Of a stretch of DNA of 64,000 bases, positions 26,401 through 37,723 are shown piece by piece. The position numbers and the translations under genes were made by a program. Each line of letters begins with the position of its first letter. Position 1 is the stretch's first letter. The stretch spans positions 178,501-242,500 of the forward strand of contig JAODUO010000484.1 of the NCBI GenBank assembly GCA_025642075.2. Reading direction: 5' to 3'. Source of the stretch: Ridgeia piscesae. Taxonomy: Eukaryota; Annelida; Polychaeta; Sabellida; Siboglinidae. The notes under the pieces are model-generated. The model searched no databases. It was given only the letters and a program-made list of their open reading frames with translations, and was not told the origin of the DNA.

Positions 26401-28207
26401 CTGAGTTGTGTGTAACATAGATGCCACGTGCGTGGTGTCTGAGTTGTGTGTAACATAGATGCCACGTGCGTGGTGTCTGAGTAGTGTGTAACATAGATGC
26501 CACGTGCGTGGTGTCTGAGTTGTGTGTAACATAGATGCCACGTGCGTGGTGTCTGAGTTGTGTGTAACATAGATGCCACGTGCGTGGTGTCTGAGTTGTG
26601 TGTAACATAGATGCCACGTGCGTGGTGTCTGAGTGTGTAACATAGATGCCACGTGCGTGGTGTCTGAGTTGTGTGTAACATAGATGCCACGTGCGTGGTG
26701 TCTGAGTTGTGTGTAACATAGATGCCACGTGCGTGGTGTCTGAGTTGTGTGTAACATAGATGCCACGTGTGTGGTGTCTGAGTTGTGTGTAACATAGATG
26801 CCACGTGCGTGGTGTCTGAGTAGTGTGTAACATAGATGCCACGTGCATGGTGTCTGAGTTGTGTGTAACATAGATGCCATGTGCCTGGTGTCTGAGTTGT
26901 GTGTAACATAGATGCCACGTGCGTGGTGTCTGAGTTGTGTGTAACATAGATGCCACGTGCGTGGTGTCTGAGTTGTGTGTAACATAGATGCCACGGGTGT
27001 GTCTGAGTAGTGAACATGATGCCACGGCTGGTGTCTGAGTTGTGTGTAACATAGATGCCATGCCTGGTGTCAGAGTTGTGTGTAACATAGATGCCACGTG
27101 CGTGGTGTCTAGTTGTGTGTAACATAGATGCCACGTGCGTGGTGTCTGAGTTGTGTGTAACATAGATGCCACGTGCGTGGTGTCTAGTTGTGTGTAACAT
27201 AGATGCCACGTGCGTGGTGTCTGAGTTGTGTGTAACATAGATGCCATGTGCATGGTGTCTGAGTTGTGTGTAACATAGATGCCACGTGCGTGGTGTCTGA
27301 GTTCTGTGTAACATAGATGCCACGTGCGTGGTGTCTGAGTTGTGTGTAACATAGATGCCACGTGCGTGGTGTCTGAGTGTGTGTAACATAGATGCCACGT
27401 GCGTGGTGTCTGAGTTGTGTGTAACATAGATGCCACGTGCGTGGTGTCTGAGTAGTGTGTAACATAGATGCCACGTGCGTGGTGTCTGAGTTGTGTGTAA
27501 CATATATGCCACGTGGTGGTGTCTGAGTTGTGTGTAACATAGATGCCACATGCGTGGTGTCTGAGTAGTGTGTAACATAGATGCCACGTGCATGGTGTCT
27601 GAGTTGTGTGTAACATAGATGCCATGGCCTGGTGTCTGAGTTGTGTGTAACATAGTATGCCACGTGCGTGGTGTCTGAGTAGTGTGTAACATAGATGCCA
27701 CGTGCATGGTGTCTGAGTTGTGTGTAACATAGATGCCATGTGCCTGGTGTCTGAGTTGTGTGTAACATAGATGCCACGTGCGTGGTGTCTGAGTTGTGTG
27801 TAACATAGATGCCACGTGCGTGGTGTCTGAGTTGTGTGTAACATAGATGCCACGTGCATGGTGTCTGAGTTGTGTGTAACATAGATGCCATGTGCCTGGT
27901 GTCTGGTTGTTAATGTGCCAGTGCGTGGTGTCTGAGTAGTGTGTAACATAGATGCCACGTGCATGGTGTCTGAGTTGTGTGTAACATAGATGCCACGTGC
28001 TGGTGTCTGAGTTGTGTGTAACATAGATGCCATGTGCCTGGTGTCTGAGTTGTGTGTAACATAGTTGCCACGTGCGTGGTGTCTGAGTAGTGTGTAACAT
28101 AGATGCCACGTGCATGGTGTCTGAGTTGTGTGTAACATAGATGCCACGTGCGTGGTGTCTGAGTTGTGTGTAACATAGATGCCACGTGCGTGGTGTCTGA
28201 GTAGTGT
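23458..28207. repeat. Minisatellite array F, part 3
   Basis: About 125 units, mainly the 38-bp form (tgtgtaacatagatgccacg followed by tgcgtggtgtctgagttg). The section 23790-24900 is ragged with many internal deletions; 24900-26990 is very homogeneous; 26990-28207 has mixed variants (catgtgcctgg, cacgtgcatgg). Almost every unit keeps CACGTG. The minus strand of the consensus has no stop in any frame, giving overlapping ORFs of up to 1,256 codons that I regard as non-genic. Confidence 0.96.
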
Positions 28208-28855
28208 GCCACAGAGGCACAGATATTTTTCATTAGTTTCAATTTATAATTTACCACTCATTAAAAAAAAAAGTTTGTGCATATATAGTTTTTTTTTAGT
28301 TGATGCTGAGCTCAGTGCATAATAAATAAACCTTTGCCAGTGTGAAAATAATTTAAGCATTTAGTTGATTGAACATATACTGGTTACACAACATGTAGAA
28401 CAACGACTTATTTTCTTTTTGCAAATCTGAAGCCAGAATATATTAAACTTTGAGTTAGCACATATATCTTTCTAAAAACACGATTTGAATTTTTAGACCT
28501 CATGTCACATTTCTGTAGTTTTCATGAGAGTGAGATGTAACAGTTCTGTAAGTGATGGATGGCGGACAGAGAGTGGCGCCATAACAAGTTTGTTGGACTT
28601 TAGGCCAAAACGATTAAACATTGTGCCCAGTGAGCACCAAATATACAACAAATTAGATCAATATTACCTGAAGGCCTGGCCATACTGGCATTGCCTCGTT
28701 ATGCCTTGTTTGAAGATCTAGTAATTCATGTAGGTTTTGACAGATTGATAGATTGGACGCTTCTTTGATGCATTAGCAAATATACCAATATGTCTTAATT
28801 ATCATAACTACCAGAGTATGCATTTCGCCCATTAAATCTATCTACCCATGCTTAC
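28208..28855. other. UFSP2 intron, unique part
   Basis: AT-rich single-copy sequence joining array F to the exon at 28856. A 65-codon plus-strand ORF at 28524-28721 has no recognisable domain or splice context. Confidence 0.5.
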
Positions 28856-29018
28856 CAGCTGGCAAATAGGTGAGAGTTCTGTCTATCTCTGCATATATGT
28901 CGGAGACATCATTCTCTCTGCACAAACTGCAGCCAATCACATGTACATTGTCAGCCTCATAGACCCCAATGAGGGAACCAATGGCACAGTCAGCTGTCCG
29001 GGCTACACTGCTCAACTT
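28856..29018 (-). CDS. UFSP2: UFSP2 internal exon (first visible)
   Basis: The acceptor is gtggttttgcag followed by AAGTTGAGCAG, and the donor is CCAGCTG followed by GTAAGCATG. The exon is 163 bp, enters in phase 0 and leaves in phase 1. Its 54 residues include CAIGSLIGVYEADNVHVIGC and end IDRTLTYLPA, with the last base starting the Gly codon finished in the next exon. GSLIGVYEAD followed by a hydrophobic VHVIGCSL strand matches the start of the MPN-like N-terminal domain of long UFSP2 proteins, where a GxLxGVFxxDG segment opens the domain. The start codon is missing: it must be in a short exon upstream (coordinates above 29018) ending in phase 0, which I could not place. The next intron, 15.7 kb, contains arrays E and F. 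Confidence 0.75.
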
Positions 29019-31057
29019 CTGCAAAACCACAATAACAAGCACCTAATTAATACAATGAAATGCATATCATAAGTACATGCACAAATTAAAAGATAGTTTT
29101 GACATATTTATGTATGTTCACAGACAACAGTGATTTACAGTGTACCAAAATTAATATACTTTTATTGCCATCAGTTATATATATATATAGTATGTATTGT
29201 TTGACTGAATGTTCATTTGAATACAAATGTATTGTATTGTATTTTTTTATTAATTAATAATGTATTTAAAAGCTATTAAACATTTGGCAGATATTGAAAC
29301 TTGTCCCATATAGAATGTAAATCAAAAGCCAAAATTAAAATGTACCACAGTTTGCATTAATCAGCTGCTTAATCACCAGGCTGCAGCTCTGTCACCTTCT
29401 AATTATTGATCAACTAGTTTGTGTTGCTTCTGGTATGAAATGAAAAAGACTGGGTATGAATTAATTTAAAGCAGAATATGATACCAAACAGAAACAATGT
29501 AATTAAACAGAGAGCACACAAGATGGCCAGCCTGATAGTGTGTAGTTGCCGAACTGATGTGTGCAATCCAGTGAAATGAGTGTTAGACTGACACCTTTTT
29601 TAATGTAGGTTTGAATTAGCAAAGCTCAGCATTGGGCCTAATCAATTATTGTAAAGCAATTGTATGCAAAGACCACAGCCAGGCTAGTTCTGGGGGAGAA
29701 AAGCACACAAAAACTTTGGTCTCATTTCATTTTCCAATATGCTGTCCACCATTGAATGTGTTTATTAACTTAGCTATCTTTGGACAGTATTGACATTCAC
29801 AATGGACACCTGAAAGAATTAAACAACAAAGGGAAAATGGGCGAAGTAGTCCTCAAATCCTTTGAACTATATAGTGAGTTGGTAATTATGAATGAAATAT
29901 GTTTTGGTGAATTATAGTCACCCCTAGGCTCTTCTCCAAAATTACCTAAATGGTATTTTCTATAGTTATTCATGTGAATTCATGCCATATTGTATGAAAA
30001 TAGCAGACAATATTAATAAAGTATAACACCATTCACTCAACAGTTGTCTAGAATATAAATGTTCTATCTTTCTCAATTGTCACTTACATGTGACAATATA
30101 TTTAATAAGTAGGTGCCAGACTTACATCGTTTAGTTTAGATAATTTCTCTGGTTATCCATACAAAATATGTGAATGCACTTCAATGCAGCAACAGGTCTG
30201 GTCATTGGTGGTTTTTAGTAAAAATGGAGTTATTTACTTCCAATCCACTCAGCCAACCAAATTATCAGAATGCAGTTGATATCAATAAAATGTATGATAT
30301 TTCATTTTAGGGCTGTTCAGAATATTAATTTTACATGTTTGTCACCTACAGGTGACAATATACCAGTCACACAATTTTTAAGATAATTAAATAAGCATCA
30401 AAATAAAGTCAACTTGCATTGAAGATACAGCTTAATTGATGGAATACTAATCAACTATGCTTTCCAGGTAGGCTACATATATGGCCAAAGGATAGAGTAT
30501 GTTTTCTGTCCGATAATGTGAATGCATGTATTATGTAATATTTATGTCATTTATTGAATGACTCTGTCTTCATATGTGTCAGCGTGTTTTTTCCTGCATC
30601 ACCTATTATCTTATCTTACTGGTTCTCCATTCGAAATTGGTAACAGGGCTGATGAAAATGTTTTAAAATCACTAAACACACAATCATAGTTCTGCCAGCC
30701 GCTTCCATTTCAGTTTATAAATATATAATCAAACATGATGAGGTCGGCCCATGAGGTGCGCAAAAGCTAGCAAAAATGTTTAATGACCAACATAAAGTGG
30801 CAAGAAAATGTGTCCAGACAAATCGCCTATGTCTATTCGTTTGTATTCTATGTCAAACAGTCTGTCTACCTATTCGTCTGAGTCCAGCTGTCCAGATGAA
30901 TTTTTAAGAGTCACTGTGAGTTCGTTTGGTTGAACAGACACCAGTTAATGAAACAGTTCTTGGTCCTGTTGGTTTTTACTCTGGGTAAAGAGTATCAAGC
31001 TTCTGTTAAGACTAAGGTGAGAATAACAAGTCCCCCCCTGGTAGTCACTTAAATACT
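29019..31057. repeat. Intergenic or 5' intron sequence with dispersed repeat family 2, copy 2
   Basis: 29826-30410 is homologous to 6610-7060 and, in its first part, to 16752-16880. It shares agggaaaatgggcgaag, gaatgaaatatgttttggtg and tttgtcacctacaggtgaca followed by atataccagt. A second near-palindrome (ttgtcacttacatgtgacaa) lies at about 30078-30098. The rest is AT-rich and carries no gene signal I can support. Confidence 0.65.
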
Positions 31058-31182
31058 TCACAGTGATCTTGGACTTTCGCAATCTCTGCCTGAGTGATCT
31101 CGGCCTTTTTATGTGAACTAGGCAAGTGACCTCGGCCTGTGCGGCAGTGATCTTGGCCTGTATAGCCAGTGATCTTGATGCT
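31058..31182. repeat. Degenerate repeat cluster, left (GTGATCTCGGCCT units)
   Basis: About five loose copies of agtgatctcggcctgt at 18-30-bp spacing. The same unit in the opposite orientation forms the cluster at 34778-35012, suggesting the two clusters are subterminal repeats of one roughly 4-kb mobile element. Confidence 0.5.
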
Positions 31183-32230
31183 AACCAATATAATGAAATG
31201 GTATGTATGATGGTATTGCATCTGTATCATGTTGCAAAAATAGTATCAAATAAAGAAGCTGTGACGATCAGTCGTGATTTCGTTCTTATTTCTTACCTAC
31301 TGATAAATTCCCAAGTTTGTTCATTGAACCTGTAATGCAATAAAAATGTTGTAATAATCCGCTGTGATCCCATTCTTATATCTTGCCTATTCATAATTCA
31401 CCAAGTTTTGAGCACTGAACCAACCTGTGTGAATGGATTATGTTTTATAGTCTTCTTCTAGGAATCCGGTTTTATGTTGTTTAATTTTTGGAATTATAAC
31501 TACCCAGGGGTATGCAACTGAGTGATTAATGCAATACACACCAATAAAAAGGGTAGAATGCATGGTAATTTAACTGTTTCTCAATAGTTTTTCTTATTGT
31601 TTATATTTGATTTGTGTCCATTGGAAAGGGGTGAACGTACGTAATCTTTTCGTTTGTCTTTGATATATGGGCTGTGTTAACATGTTTTGAGGCAGGCCAT
31701 AGGAATTATGGCTGTCAACTCATGCATTGCTTTACTGAGCAGATTCTTTCTTTCATTTTTTTCCTTGACTTGTTACAACGCATGGAAACAATGTACGGCA
31801 ATTGACTTAACACCCTCGATGTTGTTGCGTTGTTTATGGTTTCACAGAGCCAGAGCTGTTACTTTAAACGGTATAAACATCATGTCATGAGTACATATGA
31901 GATCAGTCGTTGGGCTTGACTGCAGAAAGCTTTAATTTACCCAAAGCACTATGCTTGGGTGAGAAATGTCTCCATTTAATGCTGTGAAGAGGAGCTGAGC
32001 AGATCTGACGTGTCAAATTTACCTCAGATCAGCATACATGCCTTATGATATAGACAGTTACAAAGATCCCCTACAAGAGCCAGTAAATTGGCATGCATTA
32101 TTCTCAAAGTAAATGGTTTTGGACAAACGTCTTTCCGTTACACAGGCATAATGTGTCACGGGAACAACTTGTAATCAATCATTTACACACAATAGCCTCA
32201 TCATCATAACCCTCATACATATTTATAACG
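31183..32230. other. No gene; short tandem duplication
   Basis: 31260-31335 and 31345-31430 are diverged duplicates (gatttcgttcttatttctta versus gatcccattcttatatcttg). No coding exon is recognised. Confidence 0.45.
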
Positions 32231-32859
32231 AAATACAAAGTGAATATTCTTCCAGCTGCCGGAACCCATTTTTGGCCAGCTGATCTTCCGTGAGTGTAGT
32301 TGCGCATGCGCCGTGATCGCAACCCTTGTGTGCATGCGTATTGAACCAGTCGCATGCAAAATAGAGGTTTCTAGTTGTTTCCAGCACTCATCAGGGTTCT
32401 ATTAACGGACTAGTCTGTATATGTTGTGGTTACAATGTTATGATCTTAATAAGGTCTCATTGAACTTGGTTAGCATGGAGTTCATCAGTGTCACGGTCAG
32501 CAATAAATAAATTTTCCTGTTTTAGCCTTTTTTCCGAGAAGGTTTTGTGGGGCTTGCAGCTGTGCGTAATTGAAAAGTAATTAAAAAGTTTGTTAGCTTG
32601 CGCTGCAATCTTGGGCATTCTTTTTTAGTCGCTCCCAGTGTAGGGCCTACTTGAATCATGCAAATGTGCCTATAACTGAACAAGTGTTGCTTCTTCTGCA
32701 CGTTTTATCTTCTTGGATAATATCGCTGACCGTAGCACCAACGAACTCATTTTGCCGGCGACTGGTTCAGTATGCATGCACCCATGGGTCGCGATCACGG
32801 CGCATTCGCAACTACACCTGTCGGGTTCCGGCAGCCGGAAGAATATCCACTTTGTATTT
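32231..32859. mobile_element. Foldback / MITE-like element with ~100-bp inverted arms
   Basis: The left arm 32231-32347 (aaatacaaagtgaatattct to ttgaacc) and right arm 32764-32859 (ggttcag to tttgtattt) are reverse complements with few mismatches and one 21-bp deletion in the right arm. The shared core includes gttgcgcatgcgccgtgatc. No ORF encodes a transposase. The superfamily cannot be assigned because the target duplication is unclear. Confidence 0.8.
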
Positions 32860-32886
32860 ATAAATACTTCTTAGATAAGCTAATCG

Positions 32887-34574
32887 CAGGGGTAGAAATA
32901 GTGGGTGTCCGGCAGTCCGAGGACTGCCAGAAATTCGGTCGGACTGCCAAAGATGGCGTTAGCGACAGTCTGACGGACACCCGCCAAATTCAGGAATATT
33001 TTTACCATTTTTTATTCACAATGTCGATCTTCGACAACGGCAACGACCCCTATTGATCAAGTCGAAAACGATCGTCGCGAACCTACCGGATTACTAACCA
33101 GTTACTATAAATTTATGTTTTCCATTTTGATCTTCGAAGGCGCGTTTAAATTTCATATTCACAGCGATCTTCAGAGGGAGCGAAGCAAAATTTAGGAGCC
33201 TTTTATTTGAGCGAGTCAGTTTTACGTTAGAGTTTATTGTTGGAAAGCGTTATTGAATATTGTTAAAGTTATTTGTTACCGATGCGCGTAGTTGTTTACC
33301 GACAATAACATGTGGAGGCATATTTCCAGAGTGGATTTCGGAGGATGAACGAAAGGAAAAAGGTAATTACGCTTGCAGATATGATTGTATGCTATTTAAA
33401 AACACTCGGGATTGTATATAATGCACTGTCAGTAAATGTAACAAGTGGGAAGACTTGTTCAATGTTGTACTAATAACCAAACGCTTGTGGTCAGCCATGT
33501 TTGTTTACGCATCCACCTTGGATCAAGTCCGTTGCGGTTATTAATCTAATGCCATCCTTAATTATATTACAATTTAGAGAAGCCATCAGCGTATGAATGT
33601 GTGTCTTACTGTGTTTTAAGTCAACTTAGATAATAATTTGGTAGAAATAACCAAAATATGTCTGGCATTTATTGTGATAGGCTAAGGGGTAACGCCGTAA
33701 CGGTGACGCTCATCAGCTGAAATGGTTGTACCTATTATTTTCTGTGACTTCTGTATCAAACATTTCAAGCCCATTGCATATTTTAACTGTTACTTAGCAT
33801 CTTGTTTGGGGACATATCGTCCACAATATTGGGAAATAAGTGACTTGGGACATAACATCTATAATTCTTACAAAACATGGGTAATCTTATACTTACCTGG
33901 CCTAAATCAGTTGGGCCCTTTTAAACCGTTTCTTCTATTTCTTATCGATATGTAGTTGTTCAAAATGTCATTCTACACCACTTCAGGTACCGTACAAAGA
34001 AGTCATGATCAATCTTAATTTTTTATTTGTGTTTTAGCAAGTTGACACGTCGCCCCAACCATACATGTGGAGGCAGTAATAACGAGAGTGACAGTGATAG
34101 TTATCTGGCGACAGCTCTTGCCATATTGGAAGAGTGAGATGAACGAGCTTGTTGATGTACATATGTTTTTGGTGTTTATGTATATATGTTTATATATGTT
34201 CATGAGCACTGTGGCTCAGGGGTAGGGCGTCGAACTCTCGACTAAGAGAACCCGGGTTCGAATCCTGTGCTGCGGAGGATTGGATACTGCGCTATATAAG
34301 AACTTACCTTAATTATATCCGGTGCAGGTATATATAATTATGTTTCTGGTGTTGGTGTATATATGTTGTTTGTGCGGGGGTATGTATGTGTTTGATGTTC
34401 GCCTTTTGTATTAAATTTGTTCGATTTTAAAATATTGTGTTTGTCGTGTTATTTTGCAAAAAAAAATTGGCGGGGCCATTTTCAGGACAGCCCAGATATC
34501 CCTGAGGACTGCCAGATTTCTCAACTAGGCAGTCCTGCTGACTGCCAGATATTTTGGAGTTATTTCTACCCCTG
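32887..34574. mobile_element. Element with CAGGGGTAGAAATA inverted termini
   Basis: Perfect 14-bp terminal inverted repeats (caggggtagaaata and tatttctacccctg) are followed at both ends by ggactgccag motifs in opposite orientation. The CAGGGG start is typical of hAT ends; the flanks taatcg and tcatcg may be a decayed duplication. No transposase ORF survives. A SINE lies inside at about 34204-34310. An ATG followed by a donor-like aaaaaggtaatt at 33344-33366 is too weak to call an exon. Confidence 0.65.
34204..34310 (+). mobile_element. tRNA-derived SINE
   Basis: A tRNA-like head carries an A box (tggctcagggg, 34212-34222) and a B box (ggttcgaatcc, 34255-34265), the RNA polymerase III internal promoter. 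It is followed by ttggatactgcgctatataa, a tail typical of SINEs in marine invertebrates. The anticodon and acceptor stems do not pair well enough for a working tRNA, and the non-tRNA tail continues directly. Confidence 0.75.
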
Positions 34575-34777
34575 TCATCGCATGTGTTCATGCTACTGCA
34601 CAATAATTAATATCTGGCTAACATCCCGCAAATAGGCCGAGATCGCTGCTATATAAAACAAAAATCTTTGTAAAAACAGAGACCTGATGAAAACAAGGCT
34701 TACCAACCATGCAGTGTTATACACTGCATAGTATTTACGACAGTATGTTGCCAAAAAATGCTTGGTAACATCATCTG

Positions 34778-35012
34778 AATACAGGCCGAGATTATGCATT
34801 GTTTCATAGGCCGAAATCACTGCCGCATAGGCCGAGATCACTGGCCGAGTTCACTGAATACAGGCCTAGATCACTGAATACAGGCCAAGGTCACTGCTGC
34901 ATAGGATTAGGCCTAGATCACTGCCGCACAGGCCGAAGTCACTGGCAGAGTTCACCGAAACAGACCTAGGTCACTCAGGCCGAGATCACCGGGTACCACT
35001 CAATTCTCAAAC
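34778..35012. repeat. Degenerate repeat cluster, right (AGGCCGAGATCACTG units)
   Basis: About ten imperfect copies of ataggccgagatcactg at roughly 20-bp spacing, inverted relative to 31058-31182. A single outlying copy is at 34634. Confidence 0.6.
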
Positions 35013-37496
35013 ATATGGCAACCCTGACCAACGCTGTTTTGGGGCAATTTGAGGTAAAAATGCTAATGCCAACACTTTATTATAACTGCAAAAATGGCAA
35101 TATATTTTGTTTTACGTGGTGCGGGCCTAAAATAAAAAATTACCAGTCAACGCAAGTGTTGATAAATAAACTATAGGCATTGTCAGCAGACATTTTCATT
35201 ATATTATCGCCCACACAAACTACGTAAATTTTTATTTCACTTAACAAATATATACACGAAGAACTATACATATATATTTATATCTGGAAAACATAAGTGA
35301 GTTTCTAATTTAAACTGAACAATTTCATGGTTTACCTCTGATACGAGATTCGAAATTAGAACGTTTTTCGCCATGGCTTGTACACATATGAACATTTACC
35401 ACTTCCGAACACCGACTGACACGCCTAGCCTCGAGCCTGGGAATATGCCACCGATCGGTACGCTCCATGTTTACGAGCTTTGTTGTTGTTTGCGCGTCCG
35501 ATCGTAAATGTTGGAGACTTTTATTATTGTGTTGTACTAACAATTCTAAATGTAATACCGAATGGTATTACTTGTATTTATAAAATCCTAGAAATAAATT
35601 AAAATGTTAGGCCTTAATTTAACGAGTATTCGCTCAGTCAAAGACAGAAGTCCCACATAGTCATAGATGATAGACGGCAGCTGCATACTATTGGTTTAGT
35701 TAAATCGTTTGCTGTAATAACTCGCCTAAAGGTACAAGTGTTCATAGGGCACTAATTCCCGTTATTGAATACCGAAACGGTCACCTGGCAGGTGAGGAAT
35801 TCTGAGGCTCCAGCCATCTTTTGATGTTCTTTGATCTACTGTGAAAGGGCATATATGTGGATTGATCTAGGATTGCACTGCTAGTTGCACATTTGTTAGT
35901 GGGTGGGGTGAGTATAGTTCGTGTTATCGAGGGTTATTTAATAGAATGTACTTCACTAAGATCATGGACGTTATATCTGAGGCTAGCTGTCTTTTGATGT
36001 AACAACTCGCCTAACAGTACATGTTTTCATAGGACATTATACACTTGTTATTGGATGCCGGCATTTGGTGAGGACATCTGAATGTTGATGGGCATTATCT
36101 CTTTACAAGTGTAAGTTAATTGTAGGTCTAGTTATTACTAGCACTGAGACTGATTAGTACTTATGCTACTTATTACAATCACACTCGTTTTATCACCCCC
36201 ATTAAAAGTATAGCACTGATATGACCTATAGGTATATCAATAAAAAAATACATAACATAAAATTAAAAAAGTAAAAAAAGTAAGGCATTTGATGAGGACA
36301 TCTGAATTCAATTCAATTAAATAACTTAATTCCGGAACATTACATCCATATAAAAACTAAAGTATGACTAATAAATATATAAATAAAACATTAATAACAT
36401 AAAAAATATTAATAAAAGTTTAATAAAATACAACATATTTAAATAAATTTAATAACATAAAAAATATTAATATGAATGTAGGCCATATACAGTCATATGC
36501 ATGTTAAGATTTATTATATAAATGTTATATATGCAGTACATGATGGCTCTTCAGGTGCATTTATATGCCTGCATTCATTTGCGTATGGATATATGTACAT
36601 GTTGGTTGTAACAACTGAAACGAAACAGTTATTTGAATATATTTGAATACGTTTCATAGTTAGTTCATAGGCCTATTGATACATTTTAGATAAAACTAAA
36701 TTAAGCAACTAGGACAATTGTAACTGGAATAAGTATAGCCATTCACGGGAAGCCAGCTGTTTTGTAGATGATACAATGTAGGCGCGCCTAAAATATAAAA
36801 GGACAAAACAGTGTGAAATCATTATAATATCGTTGTGTGATTTTGTAACATTCATTTTGCTCCTGGGTTAGCTGAGCAATTGAGTAGATATTCCAAATGC
36901 TTTGAAATCTCCTCGTGGCTACTCGTGCTTTGCAAGTTACTAGAAACAACAACTTTCTAGAGGAGGCATAACTCCAGAGGTGTGACTTTGGTGTAGCACT
37001 TCTGACATACTTTAAAGGAACTACAATAAACTTTGGAGGTGACCATGTAGGTATTTAAAGGCGTGGATAATGTTTGAGGGTCATTCCCTCAATGAGCAGC
37101 TTGTGCTGTCATGATGACTCTTCAGACGTCGCAAGTCGCATCACAGATGTTGTGAATTTCCATATAACGTAAATACTCCATGGTTTTGCAGTGCTTGTCA
37201 ATGCAAAAGACCAAGTAAAGTGCCTACAAAATGTCAATAAAAAGTCATGAATGTTATTACCCCTGTTATTATCATTATAGTTATTTTACTATCTTATCAT
37301 GCGTGGTGCTACAATATTTCATTGAAAAGACTAACTTATATGAGTTTAATTTACCAATACTGTTATTATATTTCATTTGCATGTTTTTTAAGGTAAAAAC
37401 CTTTTTAGTAAGGTAAAAATATGGATATTGTCGCTTTTATTGGTGTTATTTTTTAACTTTTTAAATTTAATATGGTATATACATTGAATTACACAC

Positions 37497-37499
<3 letters not shown>
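35013..37499. other. AT-rich sequence bounded by part of an inverted repeat; no gene supported
   Basis: 35445-35472 is a perfect reverse complement of 37696-37723. 35710-35850 and 35998-36090 are diverged duplicates sharing aacaactcgcctaa and ttttgatgt, with a third fragment at 36283 (ggcatttgatgaggacatct). 36360-36480 is simple A/T repeat. I see no exon with splice support. Confidence 0.5.
35445..35472 (-). repeat. 28-bp inverted repeat, left copy
   Basis: The core ccgatcggtacgctccatg is identical, in reverse complement, to 37696-37723. Read on the minus strand it begins an ATG codon (MERTDRWH). The match stops sharply at both edges. Confidence 0.85.

Positions 37500-37555
<56 letters not shown>
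37500..37555. repeat. (TA)n microsatellite
   Basis: Uninterrupted TA dinucleotides for about 55 bp. Confidence 0.98.
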
Positions 37556-37559
<4 letters not shown>

Positions 37560-37695
37560 TATTGTTGAATAAATATAATACTAACAATATTTATGTATTG
37601 GTACAATAAAAACAAATAAACCAAGTTTGTTTTGAAATAGAAATTTTAATTTTAAAACCAAATATTTAAAAATTTTGTATTGGGTGAAAAAATAA

Positions 37696-37723
37696 AAACA
37701 TGGAGCGTACCGATCGGTGGCAT
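37696..37723 (+). repeat. 28-bp inverted repeat, right copy
   Basis: The core catggagcgtaccgatcgg is the partner of 35445-35472. It heads a GC-richer stretch (37720-37920) that ends with a partly similar motif (tatcgatcggaagtatacgc, 37893-37912). ORFs of 67-100 codons here have no recognisable domain. Confidence 0.85.

Noticed and set aside
24091..28220. Minus-strand ORFs of 967, 1,256 and 795 codons
   Set aside because: Three overlapping frames of the same 38-bp array F; none has a domain, start context or composition of a protein.
33344..33366. Short ATG-exon with donor (atgaacgaaaggaaaaaggt)
   Set aside because: Only six codons, inside a transposon-like element, with no matching downstream exon seen.
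34204..34276. Functional tRNA gene
   Set aside because: A and B boxes are present but the cloverleaf pairs poorly and the sequence continues into a SINE tail.
35325..35543. Candidate UFSP2 first exon on the minus strand (MERTDRWHIPRLEARR, donor-like GTAAAT)
   Set aside because: Phase would fit, but the start coincides with the 28-bp inverted repeat, the donor is weak, and the residues do not resemble the expected hydrophobic N-terminus.
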